DNA from: a virus
Length of the DNA: 64,000 nt
Reading direction: 5' to 3' (one strand)
IMG/VR virus record: IMGVR_UViG_3300024999_000073
Span: 18,287 to 82,286 of that record
Shown here piece after piece: positions 16,938 through 25,324 of the stretch. Each line of letters opens with the position of its first letter. Position 1 is the stretch's first letter. Position numbers and translations under genes: made by a program. The notes under the pieces were generated by a model. The model ran no database searches, was not told the DNA's origin, and saw only the letters and a list, made by a program, of their open reading frames with translations.

Positions 16938-17014
16938 TGGTATAATTTTCGAGCCTCTTATGATCCCCTCACGGGGAAATAGTCGGACGTTCCGCACGTC
17001 CGACTATCGTTTTA
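16938..17014 (+). ncRNA. Candidate small RNA: promoter, hairpin, terminator
   Basis: TGGTATAAT (16938-16946) is an extended -10 box. About 8 bases on begins a 60-base stretch with a small hairpin (CCCC tca cGGGG) and then a 10-bp hairpin (TAGTCGGACG at 16980-16989, CGTCCGACTA at 16997-17006) followed by CGTTTT. No reading frame of useful size. It could also be a simple terminator behind the upstream gene. Confidence 0.4.
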
Positions 17015-17115
17015 GGGGTATTTGAAGCCACTGGGAGAGATTGAGGCAACGATACAAAGGATACCGTGGTACATACATGTTAAATGAAGGAACCAAGCAT
17101 CAAAACCCGCCTGGC

Positions 17116-17133
17116 TTAGCACATTTGTTCTAA
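17116..17133. promoter_or_regulatory. Operator-like 18-bp palindrome
   Basis: TTAGCACATTTGTTCTAA, related to palindromes at 27072 and 27770 with the plan TTAG[A/C]AC-N4-GT[T/G]CTA[A/G]. It resembles GAAC-N4-GTTC SOS boxes. Confidence 0.4.
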
Positions 17134-17155
17134 GAATGGCCTTCATAGAGACTAA

Positions 17156-17184
17156 AAAAGCCCGCGTGGTTAGCGCGGGCTTTT
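17156..17184. terminator. Bidirectional terminator between converging genes
   Basis: AAAAGCCCGCG, 7-base loop, CGCGGGCTTTT. U-runs on both strands, placed between the rightward early block and the leftward gene ending at 17202. Confidence 0.85.
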
Positions 17185-17201
17185 GGTCTTATTCAATTAT
17201 T

Positions 17202-17621
17202 CTACCCCCAGCTTGCGTCTTCCCAATCTGGAAGAGCGTGTACTATCTTTGCACTCAAGTCGTTACAGAACTTGCCAAGTTCTTTGAACAACTTCGTCTT
17301 TGGAACGATGCCTTCTGCACACTGATACTGCAGGCATTCCGCAGACTTGAGGACTTTGATCAAAGAGTCGCATGGTGTGATGAGATATACGTAGTCTAGA
17401 GGGCGGAATTTCGGAGCTTCGCCGACTCCATAGCGCTGCTCGATGGCGGCGACGTTCATTGCAAACAGAGCCTTACCAAGCGCCTCGGCTTCTTTCTGGG
17501 TTTCGACGCCGAAATGACCAGGGGAATGGCTATAGTAGGGCGTCATGTGCTGGCCCTTGCTAGACAGCAAGAATGCCAGGATACGATTGATAGTTACATC
17601 TTCGACTATAGAAGCACTCAT
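17202..17621 (-). CDS. Unknown 139-residue protein
   Basis: Start at 17621, preceded by GGAG and overlapping the stop of the upstream small gene (ATGA). 'MTPYYSHSPGHFGVETQKEAEALGKALFAMN' and 'FRPLDYVYLITPCDSLIKVLKSAECLQYQC' give an alpha/beta fold with three Cys. No family recognised. It is the last gene of the long leftward block and ends at a terminator. Confidence 0.5.
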   Translation of the reverse strand: MSASIVEDVTINRILAFLLSSKGQHMTPYYSHSPGHFGVETQKEAEALGKALFAMNVAAIEQRYGVGEAPKFRPLDYVYLITPCDSLIKVLKSAECLQYQCAEGIVPKTKLFKELGKFCNDLSAKIVHALPDWEDASWG

Positions 17622-17734
17622 TTTCGTTTTCTCCATTTCTCGATAACGGTTGCAACAGTCATCATGCCAATGATGATGAGCAGGGCCACGCCCTGCATTG
17701 TATTATTGAACATAGCTACGTTAACGTTATTCAT
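17618..17734 (-). CDS. 38-residue single-helix membrane protein
   Basis: GGAG precedes the ATG at 17734. 'TMQGVALLIIIGMMTVATVIEKWRKRK' is one transmembrane helix with a basic tail. Coupled to the next gene by an ATGA overlap, so translation is likely real. Function unknown. Confidence 0.5.
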   Translation of the reverse strand: MNNVNVAMFNNTMQGVALLIIIGMMTVATVIEKWRKRK

Positions 17735-17735
17735 G

Positions 17736-18017
17736 TCAATATTCTCCAGGTAAAAGCAGAGTTGTTGCACTATGGTCGGCCTCGGTGATGATCCACAACT
17801 TGCCATTGTGGGTGTCATAGGCGCTGAGAATGCGCAGAAAGCCGCACTCATAGGCGAGGTCATTCTCCATCTTGTCCATCGGAGTCATATCCCCCCAATC
17901 ACAGGAGGCGTGACGCTGGAGATAGTCCCCCAGCTCAACTCCCAGCGCGAAAGCGCCGGGAGTCGCAACGATCTGGCCTAGCTCGAAATTAGTGACGATA
18001 GTAGGTATAGTGTTCAT
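17736..18017 (-). CDS. Conserved phage/plasmid-type protein of unknown function
   Basis: 93 residues. 'LGQIVATPGAFALG..YLQRHASCDWGDM', then 'GFLRILSAYD' and 'LWIITEADHSATTLLLPGEY' match a small family I recall from plasmids, integrative elements and phages, where the end reads WIITEADRSxTTxLLPxEY. No function is known to me. It ends one base before the membrane-protein gene and begins five bases after the next stop, so it belongs to the leftward operon. Confidence 0.65.
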   Translation of the reverse strand: MNTIPTIVTNFELGQIVATPGAFALGVELGDYLQRHASCDWGDMTPMDKMENDLAYECGFLRILSAYDTHNGKLWIITEADHSATTLLLPGEY

Positions 18018-18021
18018 GGCA

Positions 18022-18618
18022 TTACTCCATCAACCGGGCCACAGCCACTTCTGCGTAGTCTTTCTTGAGATGCCAGGCCAGGTTTTCCTGTGCATCATCC
18101 ATGAGACCGCTTTTCTGGTTATCGCTCCCGTAGTAACCCCAGCAGGAGTCCACAGACTCGCCGTTCTTATCCAGCAAGTCGTAACCGAACACATATCCGT
18201 TGACGTAATTCCCATAGACCGCGACATCAGCCTCCAGGCAGCCGATGGCACGTCTGCGTGTTTTTGCGCTGATGATCTTGCAACTGTACTCCTTCAAGAC
18301 TTCTTCGCGTTCCACGAAAATCACACCGACTTGCCCGCTGTCCCACGGATCCCTAAAGCCTGTTGTATTCAGAGCAATGCCAGAATGCTCGTACATATAC
18401 ACAGGCAGCCATATAGCGCCAGTGTCTTTGATATGCTCCATCACTTTATCTGCATTGCGAAAGTGGTGCTTATCCCCCAAGTCATAGCGGCTATGGAAAC
18501 AGACCAGAGTACCCAGGTTATCCCACTCCTCGCGTGGGTTGACCGGATTATCGTCCGTGTACACCTTGAGAATGTAACCGGACCCCATTTCAATCGTTTC
18601 GACCAAATTCTCGTCCAT
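18022..18618 (-). CDS. Conserved phage/plasmid-type protein of unknown function
   Basis: 198 residues. 'YTDDNPVNPREEWDNLGTLVCFHSRYDLGDKHHF', 'LPVYMYEHSGIAL..GFRDPWDSGQVGVIFV' and 'DSCWGYYGSDN' are the signature blocks of a family I recall as common in gut phages and Firmicutes plasmids, often near the family of the neighbouring gene. Function unknown. AAGGAGTCT lies five bases before the ATG and the near-palindrome (18638-18651) just upstream of that. Confidence 0.65.
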   Translation of the reverse strand: MDENLVETIEMGSGYILKVYTDDNPVNPREEWDNLGTLVCFHSRYDLGDKHHFRNADKVMEHIKDTGAIWLPVYMYEHSGIALNTTGFRDPWDSGQVGVIFVEREEVLKEYSCKIISAKTRRRAIGCLEADVAVYGNYVNGYVFGYDLLDKNGESVDSCWGYYGSDNQKSGLMDDAQENLAWHLKKDYAEVAVARLME

Positions 18619-18654
18619 TTCAGACTCCTTATTATCTTGCGAATATTCACGGAT

Positions 18655-18858
18655 TTAGTGCTGGCAGGGCACTATGGGAAGCAGTCGACCAGGAAAATAC
18701 TTGGAGACTGCATCTTGGACTTCAGATGTACGCTGGCTTGCTTTGACGCTCATCCACTTTAGGCCCTGCTCAGACCAGTCTTGAAGTTCGTAAAGAGGCA
18801 TTTCTCCATGCTCTTTGTGTACGACGATGCGTGCTTTCCGTTCTGGTTTTGGGTTCAT
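18655..18858 (-). CDS. Unknown 67-residue protein
   Basis: Basic N-terminus, 'LYELQDWSEQGLKWMSVKA' in the middle. Start preceded by AAAGGAGTCT. ATGA overlap with the upstream gene. No family recognised. Confidence 0.45.
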   Translation of the reverse strand: MNPKPERKARIVVHKEHGEMPLYELQDWSEQGLKWMSVKASQRTSEVQDAVSKYFPGRLLPIVPCQH

Positions 18859-19127
18859 AGAGACTCCTTTCTTTCAAACTCGTATTCAATGACCAAAATC
18901 GTATCTTTGCGTGGGTACATCATGGTGCTGCCGCCAAAGCTACACTCGTATGAGACGTAGAAATAACGGAATCGTGGAGTCGTATCATTACTTTCGTAAA
19001 TGATACTTCCGACGACATCCACGTTTCTGTCTGAGAATAGTTTCAGAAGCTCGTCATTTGTAGCCACATGGTCAAACTCATAAAGAGTCCAACCTGATGG
19101 GTTTCCCAACAACACTCTGCTAAACAT
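18855..19127 (-). CDS. Unknown 90-residue protein
   Basis: Start at 19127, directly behind AAAGGAGTCT; a longer form from 19148 would lack a ribosome site. Beta-rich, with repeated strands ('FRYFYVSYECSFGG', 'DTILVIEYEFE'). No family recognised. Confidence 0.5.
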   Translation of the reverse strand: MFSRVLLGNPSGWTLYEFDHVATNDELLKLFSDRNVDVVGSIIYESNDTTPRFRYFYVSYECSFGGSTMMYPRKDTILVIEYEFERKESL

Positions 19128-19138
19128 AAGACTCCTTT

Positions 19139-20662
19139 CTACTTCCAACCTGAGAATGCGTGTTCGGCTATCATTCGAGAGAGTTGAGCGGTCAGCTCAG
19201 CCGGGTTAGTGATACCGGAGTCGAAGGCGATAAAGGCATCAGCGAGAGACTGCATACGCTCATTGTTATAGCGCCCCAATTGCACGTACATAAGGCGCGC
19301 GCCTGACTCCTTCTTGGTTTTCTCGAAGGCATCCATAACCTGAGGCGACGGGTTACAGATACCATCACTAATCATCATAATGTCGATAGCCTTATCTCCA
19401 TGTGACCATTCTTTGATCCTGGCAATGGCATGAGTGAGGACAGCGTCAAAGTTAGTGCCGCCGCCCCTGGAGTAACTCGCCCACTTGCAATGGGCTTTCC
19501 AGTCATCCTTGTCCGTAACGTGGTGATCGTCATCGACATCGGACTCAAAGGTATAGAGTTCATAACTCCTATCCTTCAAGTCTTCCATCGTAGCCTTAGC
19601 GACGCCCATGGCCACGCCCTTAGCCGCAACCGCATTACTGCCCTGGCCCCATCCCATGCTACCGGAGTCGTCGACGTAAGCAGCGAAGTTACCGCCTATC
19701 ACGCTTGACTCCAGGGGTTGCCAGCCTGGTAGACCGTCGCTCGCGAACCTCTGGATTCTCTTGGCGCGTACAGCCACGTGAACAGATGGGTGCATGAGCG
19801 CGATTTCGTGAGGAAAGATATGAGACACATCCTTTGTATTCTCCACCTTGGCGGCGGGTCCGAACTTACTGCGCTTGCAGTCCCGTATCGTCTGTTTTGC
19901 AATCCCCTTAGCGCGCCCTAACTGTAGAGCCAGCATAGAGAAATCGCTATCATTTGCCATCTCCAGAATTTCGGAGATGTCGTCAAGCTCTGTGGTAAGG
20001 CCGGGGTCGATCCCCCAGCCGCGCATAAACGCATTGACCTTATTTGCAGCTTGCCCTGCTTCATAAACAGCAGAGGCAACTACCTGGCCTTTGACCGGAT
20101 CCTGCCTAATCTTCTCAATACCTTCGACAGCTTCCCTGGCGACTTCAGTGGCCATTTGACGGATTTGTTCGGCGTTCTCGAACTTCTGAGTAGCGGCATT
20201 ACTCACCATTTCCTGACCGAGTTGATCCTCAGGCGCACTCTGTAGAGTCTCAGCGGCCTCCTGTTCCTCTTTCTTAGCGCGCTTTTCCAAGTCATCAGCC
20301 TGTCGCTGGCGATTTAGCGCATTCTGGATAGAGTCGTCGGTTCTCAGCGACTCCCAGAGCAGAGACGAAGCGGCTAAACTGGCCGGGATATTCCCTGCTG
20401 TGGACTGGACTGACTCCTTGAAGTCCTTATCGCAAAGAGTCCAATCCATAATAGCCTGGTTGACCTTGCGTTCAGGAGGCGCGTCGTCGATAACCTGAGC
20501 GCCGGACTTATAGAGGCCCAGGAAAGAGTCGCTGAGAAGATCATGTTCGCCGTCGTTGGACGGTGCAGAGTCTACCGTAGTCTGGAGAACACGGGTGATA
20601 GCTTTCTCACCCGTGCTCACCCTGACCGTATTGATCTTAGCTTTGAGAGGTATTTTTTGCAT
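19139..20662 (-). CDS. VWA-domain protein, partner of the MoxR ATPase
   Basis: 507 residues. A long helical N-terminal region (about 75-200, with coiled coil 'NRQRQADDLEKRAKKEEQEAAE') is followed by a von Willebrand A domain (about 325-507) with a full metal site: 'DDSGSM' near 331, the Thr of 'GGGTNFD', and 'ISDGI'. VWA proteins of this plan (CoxE, ViaA, YehP types) work with MoxR AAA+ ATPases to remodel protein complexes or insert metals. The MoxR gene lies 9 bases upstream. The target is unknown; such pairs are uncommon in phages. Confidence 0.8.
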   Translation of the reverse strand: MQKIPLKAKINTVRVSTGEKAITRVLQTTVDSAPSNDGEHDLLSDSFLGLYKSGAQVIDDAPPERKVNQAIMDWTLCDKDFKESVQSTAGNIPASLAASSLLWESLRTDDSIQNALNRQRQADDLEKRAKKEEQEAAETLQSAPEDQLGQEMVSNAATQKFENAEQIRQMATEVAREAVEGIEKIRQDPVKGQVVASAVYEAGQAANKVNAFMRGWGIDPGLTTELDDISEILEMANDSDFSMLALQLGRAKGIAKQTIRDCKRSKFGPAAKVENTKDVSHIFPHEIALMHPSVHVAVRAKRIQRFASDGLPGWQPLESSVIGGNFAAYVDDSGSMGWGQGSNAVAAKGVAMGVAKATMEDLKDRSYELYTFESDVDDDHHVTDKDDWKAHCKWASYSRGGGTNFDAVLTHAIARIKEWSHGDKAIDIMMISDGICNPSPQVMDAFEKTKKESGARLMYVQLGRYNNERMQSLADAFIAFDSGITNPAELTAQLSRMIAEHAFSGWK

Positions 20663-20671
20663 GGCAACCTC

Positions 20672-21844
20672 CTAGAACGGCGGCGGCTCGTCATCGTGTT
20701 GAGGCTGAGGGCCGCGCACGAACTCAGACAGAGACCGCAAAAGCGCGTTATGAGCTTCGAGATAACGCTCATCTTTATCATCGCCGCCGACCAAAGCCAG
20801 GATATTAGGAACTTCTTGGTTCAAGACCTTACCAAGCTCAATCGAAGCCAGGCGGCGGTCAGTTATAGAGGCGGCCAGTTGTTTCATCTTAGCGTAAGCA
20901 TACTTCATTGCAGTCTCGATAGCAGCGGTAACGGGGTCGAGCAGAGAAGCGCCGACCAACTCCGCCCAATCGCGAGCTTCTTCCGGAGTCTTTGTGGCCC
21001 AGGCGTATTTAATCATATCCATGGCTTCAGGACTGACCCGATTGAAGTCCTCGGCGTCCTGATAGAACGCAGACAGTCTATAGAGCATCCAGTTCCAGAT
21101 CGTCATACGGCGAGGGTTAGGATGTCCAAAAGCGCGGACAATCTTACCGTCAGAACCCTTGAGTCCCTCGCAGGCGGTGTTAGCTATGTCTCTACCAGCC
21201 TCCGAGACGCATTTTACGGCATTAGGTCCCGGATTGAAGTGGCGCACCCTATAAATCACGGCGGCGTCTGGAACTCCATCGACGACCATTTCAGAGTTCA
21301 TGGCAGCGAGGGCGTTTACGCCTACTGCGATAGGATCGAGTTTGACGTCAGGAACGTGGTAGTAGAGACCGATACGATCCAGCAGCGCCTCAGTTCTTGC
21401 GCTATCGGGTAAAGAGTTGGCTGTGCATATAGTCGAGGGAACATCTTGAAGTGGTATATCGAGTCTATCCATAACATCCATGAGAATGTCATAGACAGCA
21501 TCAGAAGGGCGACCGAATTCATCTGCGATATAAGCGCCAATGCTCTTTTGATATGGAGTACCGGCGACGATCATATTCCACTCACTCTTAGTCGTGAAAG
21601 CTGGCACATCCAGATAGCCCGTCATTTTTTCTGTGGGCGTAGTTGGGTTGAACCTGGTCATGACATAATTGTCGCCGAAGGCAGCTTTAGTGACTGCTCT
21701 TGCCATGCGAGTTTTACCCAGGCCAGGTCCACCAACCATGACGACATGCACGCCAGCCAAGAAACCGGCGATGCAGACCTGTTTCATTTCCTCGGCATAT
21801 GCGCCGACGAAATGACCGAAACCGTTATTACTTGGTGTGTTCAT
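20672..21844 (-). CDS. MoxR-family AAA+ ATPase
   Basis: 390 residues. 'GVHVVMVGGPGLGKTRMARAV' gives Walker A (about 37-45); 'YQKSIGAYIADEFGRPSDAVYDILMDVMD' is the Walker B region, with 'ADEF' in place of the usual 'DEI'; 'STICTANSLPD' is sensor 1, followed by arginines of the finger ('EALLDRIGLYYHVPD'). This is the MoxR/RavA plan. C-terminal 150 residues are helical. It precedes the VWA gene, the standard MoxR-VWA order. AAAGGAGTCT leader. Confidence 0.8.
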   Translation of the reverse strand: MNTPSNNGFGHFVGAYAEEMKQVCIAGFLAGVHVVMVGGPGLGKTRMARAVTKAAFGDNYVMTRFNPTTPTEKMTGYLDVPAFTTKSEWNMIVAGTPYQKSIGAYIADEFGRPSDAVYDILMDVMDRLDIPLQDVPSTICTANSLPDSARTEALLDRIGLYYHVPDVKLDPIAVGVNALAAMNSEMVVDGVPDAAVIYRVRHFNPGPNAVKCVSEAGRDIANTACEGLKGSDGKIVRAFGHPNPRRMTIWNWMLYRLSAFYQDAEDFNRVSPEAMDMIKYAWATKTPEEARDWAELVGASLLDPVTAAIETAMKYAYAKMKQLAASITDRRLASIELGKVLNQEVPNILALVGGDDKDERYLEAHNALLRSLSEFVRGPQPQHDDEPPPF

Positions 21845-21856
21845 TGATAGACTCCT

Positions 21857-22381
21857 TTAGTTGAGCTTGTCTTTATCTTCTTCGCGCCGAACGACGTCAT
21901 TGGCGTGTTTGAGAGTATTGGCGAGGTTGAGAATCTTGTCCTTGTTCTCGACGAAAAACTGCATTCCACCAACCATTTCCTCGACAAGGAGGCGTCGGGC
22001 TTCGTCTTCGTCTTTGATGCCTTCTTCCCGCATAAAGCGGGCGACATCTTCGTCTGCTCTACGTTGTTCGGCCTCTACGATTCTTTTTCCCTCTTTGCCG
22101 AAAACATTCGCGAACATCTGGTCGCGTTTCTTGATGGGGATGCCATTGAGATTATCATCGTACCAGACAATGGAAAACGCAGATTCTATCAAATCAGCCT
22201 GCACAGCCGCAGCCGCGGGTCTGTGCGCGTACTCAGGCGAGGCGTCGAACCATGCTTTCAGTTCGACGAGCATTTTGCGGTGGGCATTTTCAATGCCGAC
22301 CTCGGCGATAGCCTCGCGATAATTATCTTTGGAGGCGACTGCCGATGGATAGCCATTGACGATCTTCACGATCTTGTTCAT
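21857..22381 (-). CDS. Unknown helical protein upstream of the MoxR gene
   Basis: 174 residues from 22381, behind AAAGGAGTCT. Nearly all helical and highly charged ('EGKRIVEAEQRRADEDVARFMREEGIKDEDEARRLLVEEM'). Its position 12 bases before the MoxR gene suggests an accessory or substrate protein of that system. No family recognised. Confidence 0.5.
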   Translation of the reverse strand: MNKIVKIVNGYPSAVASKDNYREAIAEVGIENAHRKMLVELKAWFDASPEYAHRPAAAAVQADLIESAFSIVWYDDNLNGIPIKKRDQMFANVFGKEGKRIVEAEQRRADEDVARFMREEGIKDEDEARRLLVEEMVGGMQFFVENKDKILNLANTLKHANDVVRREEDKDKLN

Positions 22382-22397
22382 TGATAGACTCCTTTCT

Positions 22398-22604
22398 TTA
22401 TCCAATATCAGCCAATTGTTGCAGGCGTTCTTCTATCCAACGTCTGCGCAGTGGCAGAACATTATCTCGCGTCAAAGCCGCGAGTTCATTAGTCAGGAAG
22501 AACTTTTCCGAGACCAGGGACATGTGCAGTAATTCCATGTATGCGGACTGGTATTTTTCTGCAAAGTCCGACCATTGTTGTGGGGTGACATAGTGAACTT
22601 GCAT
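22398..22604 (-). CDS. Unknown 68-residue helical protein
   Basis: 'WSDFAEKYQSAYMELLHMSLVSEKFFL' and 'LRRRWIEERLQQLADIG' are helices. AAAGGAGTCT leader. One base separates its start from the upstream stop. Function unknown. Confidence 0.45.
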   Translation of the reverse strand: MQVHYVTPQQWSDFAEKYQSAYMELLHMSLVSEKFFLTNELAALTRDNVLPLRRRWIEERLQQLADIG

Positions 22605-22605
22605 A

Positions 22606-23547
22606 TCAGACTCCTTTACTTCTGCAATATTGCAGCCACATAGCCGCCACCTTTGGCGTCTCTATCGAGGCTGCATCTAAGAGGTCAACGCGATCGCGTT
22701 TCTCCATAAAGCTGATTTCAGTCGGCTCCACGTTATTAGCGTAGAGATCGACGCATACGCGCATTCTTGCCTCCCTCAGGGCGTCGGCTGATAGATACGT
22801 TCTACTTGCAAAGACCGCATCGAGAATAGCGCAGGCAGTCTTACGGCGCATATTCTTGAGGACAGCGAGGAAGTCGGGGCTATTCTCGATAGTCCTGACA
22901 GTTTCGGCTTCTTTCATATCGGCGAGCAAAGCCGTAGCAGGTGGTGAGTTCTCGCCGTCGACAGGCACCTCGAACAGACCTGAGGCAAAGCGATTGCGTT
23001 TCCAGGCTTCGACGACGTCGCCATCTGGCAGAGCCAGGGGCGAAAGTTCACCGGGTCTAGAGCGGATTTTAGGGCAGCCGCAGGACGGGCAAGAGACAAC
23101 GTGATAAGCCTCTTCCACTTGAGAGCTAATTGCCTCCTCCAAACAAGTGCAGACCCAGGTTTCCTTAGGGCCAGCGGGTCTACCGCGTCGCCCCAATTTA
23201 TCCTCAATAGCATCGTGGATATGTTGATCTTCAGCAGACAGCTTGAACTCTTTAGGTTCGGCGTGATACAATTCTACAGTCTGCGCGCCTTCGCCAAGAG
23301 CTATCTGATAGACCTCATGAGCGAGTTGTTCGGACTTGCACAAAAACACACCTTCCTGAAAGACGACGCGGTCGGTTGAGACCGTATTACGTCCGGCGAG
23401 ATTGACACGGCGTTGGAGAGGACTGTCCTCGAAGCTGGTTGAATCCTTACGCCGTTTACCGACGTGAAAGCCAGCGATGCGCTTCACGCGGTTATAGAAA
23501 GTCGTGGGCGGCTTCCTGCCGTCCCATTCTATTAGGACTTGCCACAT
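22606..23547 (-). CDS. Unknown 313-residue protein with Cys motif
   Basis: Opens 'MWQVLIEWDGRKPPTTFYNRVKRIAGFHVG'. A Cys set 'WVCTCLEEA' and 'VSCPSCGCPKIRSRPGEL' (about 130-165) may bind zinc. The C-terminal 100 residues are helical ('AILDAVFASRTYLSADALREARMRVCVDLY'). No family recognised. AAGGAGTCT leader; packed inside the leftward operon. Confidence 0.5.
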   Translation of the reverse strand: MWQVLIEWDGRKPPTTFYNRVKRIAGFHVGKRRKDSTSFEDSPLQRRVNLAGRNTVSTDRVVFQEGVFLCKSEQLAHEVYQIALGEGAQTVELYHAEPKEFKLSAEDQHIHDAIEDKLGRRGRPAGPKETWVCTCLEEAISSQVEEAYHVVSCPSCGCPKIRSRPGELSPLALPDGDVVEAWKRNRFASGLFEVPVDGENSPPATALLADMKEAETVRTIENSPDFLAVLKNMRRKTACAILDAVFASRTYLSADALREARMRVCVDLYANNVEPTEISFMEKRDRVDLLDAASIETPKVAAMWLQYCRSKGV

Positions 23548-23549
23548 AG

Positions 23550-23909
23550 TTAGACTCCTTCATCGTTTTTGATACGTTCCAATTCATATTGAGCCGTAGT
23601 CTTGAGCGGGATGCCGCGCGCCTGCAAGCCCAGTTGCCAGGCGTCGACAAAGTCTTGTAGGCTTTTTCCAGACTGTTTAGGCATAGCGGGGGCGAACTTA
23701 TGAGCGTCGGTACGTTTAGGTCGGATAGCCACGTAGGTAGCGTCATCGATCAAAACCGTAACCAAAGTATAGAGATAGTCATCGATAACCAGCACGCCGG
23801 GGCTGAAATCATGGGCGTCGACGAATTCGCGCACACGTTCAACGGCGTCGATAGAGGCTATCAAAAAAAGATTGCCATGTTTCTTGAGACCATCCAAGAT
23901 TTCGCTCAT
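23550..23909 (-). CDS. Unknown 119-residue protein
   Basis: 'HGNLFLIASIDAVERVREFVDAHDFSPGVLVIDDYLYTLVTVLID' is an alternating alpha/beta stretch; the C-terminal half is basic then helical. ATGA overlap with the upstream gene. No family recognised. Confidence 0.45.
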   Translation of the reverse strand: MSEILDGLKKHGNLFLIASIDAVERVREFVDAHDFSPGVLVIDDYLYTLVTVLIDDATYVAIRPKRTDAHKFAPAMPKQSGKSLQDFVDAWQLGLQARGIPLKTTAQYELERIKNDEGV

Positions 23910-24139
23910 GGCATCTCCGGCATAGAAATCCAGGGGTGTTGATCGTCGTATGTATACGACACAACTTCGAGAGAGATTTTACGACAATTCGGTAGCCACA
24001 AACCCGCTATTCTGTCGAACTGATTGCAGATAGCGATACTTCTATTCGTAAAATCAACAGTTGTTATTGTGATTTCCACAATTTTGACGACACTGCCATC
24101 TTTCAGGAAGCAAACGGGGTGTTGACTGTAGTCGATCAT
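23906..24139 (-). CDS. Unknown 77-residue beta-rich protein
   Basis: Several short strands ('GSVVKIVEITITTVDFTN', 'ISLEVVSYTYDD'). AAAGGAGTCT leader. Function unknown. Confidence 0.45.
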   Translation of the reverse strand: MIDYSQHPVCFLKDGSVVKIVEITITTVDFTNRSIAICNQFDRIAGLWLPNCRKISLEVVSYTYDDQHPWISMPEMP

Positions 24140-24219
24140 AGCAGACTCCTTTCGTTGAACGTTGATTGAATTGACACCTTGAGTCTATGGCAGATATACG
24201 ATCTGTCGTAGACGCCAGG

Positions 24220-24248
24220 GGGCGAGTCGCGTGTAAAGCGGCTCGCCC
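24220..24248. terminator. GC-rich hairpin without U-run
   Basis: GGGCGAGTCGC, 7-base loop, GCGGCTCGCCC (one G-T pair). It lies in the 157-base gap between leftward genes; no U-run on either strand, so it may be an attenuator or processing site rather than a terminator. Confidence 0.4.
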
Positions 24249-24296
24249 ATTGCAGTTTACGTCGATTCGCGATTGATCGATTCGTCGTCCTGCGGT

Positions 24297-24353
24297 TCAT
24301 CCACGTTTCTTCAAAGCTGACAGCAAGAACAAAATGAACAGCAGGAGTTCCAC
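24297..24353 (-). CDS. 18-residue hydrophobic micropeptide
   Basis: A GTG start with AAAGGAGGTAGACT upstream, the best ribosome site nearby. The product ELLLFILFLLSALKKRG after the initiator is a single membrane helix with a basic end. Compare the 21-residue peptide at 28650. The strong site in an otherwise empty gap is the main evidence. Confidence 0.45.
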   Translation of the reverse strand: MELLLFILFLLSALKKRG

Positions 24354-24367
24354 AGTCTACCTCCTTT

Positions 24368-24619
24368 CTATCTTTTCATTAACTCTTCTACATCCTTCGC
24401 CAGGGCGACGTAAGTGCGGCCAAGGCGTTTATGGCCTACTTTTGTAAAGAAGGCTTTATGGAAGGTCAGGATGAGGGTAAAATTTGCGTCTGGATTAGCT
24501 TGGATAGCATCTCGCAGAGCTTGTTCGGCCTTATCGCCATTGCTGTCGAAATCAGCGCTTTCGACCGGGCGGGGCAAAGTAGCGGCCAAAGCTACAAATG
24601 TCACTTCGGTATCATTCAT
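24368..24619 (-). CDS. Unknown 83-residue protein
   Basis: 'EVTFVALAATLPRPVES', then 'DANFTLILTFHKAFFTKVGHKRLGRTYVALAKDVEELMKR': strands and a basic helix. ATGA overlap with the upstream gene. Function unknown. Confidence 0.45.
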   Translation of the reverse strand: MNDTEVTFVALAATLPRPVESADFDSNGDKAEQALRDAIQANPDANFTLILTFHKAFFTKVGHKRLGRTYVALAKDVEELMKR

Positions 24620-25215
24620 TTAGAACCTCCGTAGAATAGTTTCATAATTTCACCGAATCTATGTTCGTCTTCTTCGGTGATGGGAGTACAAGGTACTTCA
24701 GGTGTGGCGTCCGTGTTGTTCTGTTGTTCTGTCGCTGATCGAGCGAAAGTATTGGCGATCCCACGCAAAGCGCGCTGTTCTAGAGCTTGCATGACGACGC
24801 TGATAGACTCGACGGCAGATGCGGATTGATTATCCGGGCACAACAGAGCCGTTAGAAGTGCAGCCACTGCCCTGACAGCATCTCCTGCACGTGTTTCGTC
24901 TTTGGCGACGCCGATAGTGACGATAGCCATCGTGCCATGCTCATTGGATGGCACCGTAGCCGCGAAAGAAAGCTCGACTTGTTCCGAGGTAAAGGTTTCA
25001 AGGCGAGTGACATTCTTGTTGTGGATATGGGCGGCGCACAGGAGCTTAATCAGAATGGCTTCCTTGCGTCCATCGGAGTTGCCGGTAAGCACAGCGAAAA
25101 GAGCGTCGATAGTTTCAGCAAAGACACGTGTTTGCTCCTTTTCTTTACTGTTACTACAGTCGCTCACGATTTTGAGGACGCTATCTGAGGTGTCGTACGA
25201 GAGATTGATCTTCAT
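24616..25215 (-). CDS. Unknown 199-residue protein
   Basis: Start at 25215, directly behind AAAGGAGTCT. The N-terminal half is alpha/beta ('KEQTRVFAETIDALFAVLTGN'), the middle Ala-rich ('GDAVRAVAALLTALLCPDNQSA'), the end acidic ('ITEEDEHRFGEIMKLFYGG'). No family recognised. The second 44-bp element lies 26 bases before its start. Confidence 0.5.
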   Translation of the reverse strand: MKINLSYDTSDSVLKIVSDCSNSKEKEQTRVFAETIDALFAVLTGNSDGRKEAILIKLLCAAHIHNKNVTRLETFTSEQVELSFAATVPSNEHGTMAIVTIGVAKDETRAGDAVRAVAALLTALLCPDNQSASAVESISVVMQALEQRALRGIANTFARSATEQQNNTDATPEVPCTPITEEDEHRFGEIMKLFYGGSK

Positions 25216-25240
25216 AGCAGACTCCTTTCTATGGTAGGTA

Positions 25241-25284
25241 CCGCGGGAAAATGCGGGCGTTATTAAAAAAGGGGTTTTAAGGGG
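25241..25284 (+). repeat. 44-bp bipartite intergenic element, copy 2
   Basis: CCGCGGGAAAA, 13 variable bases, AAAAAAGGGGTTTTAAGGGG. Followed by the inverted repeat GTCAATTTTTGAC (25293-25305), which reads TTGACA on the minus strand toward the 25215 gene. Confidence 0.7.
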
Positions 25285-25324
25285 GCATTTTGTCAATTTT
25301 TGACTCATGCTCCCTCACATATTA

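Noticed and set aside
17992-18762. 256-codon plus-strand frame
   Set aside because: Lies opposite a conserved family gene (18022-18618) and has no coding features of its own.
20543-21412. 289-codon frame opposite the VWA and MoxR genes
   Set aside because: Shadow frame of two well-supported genes; no domain or ribosome site.
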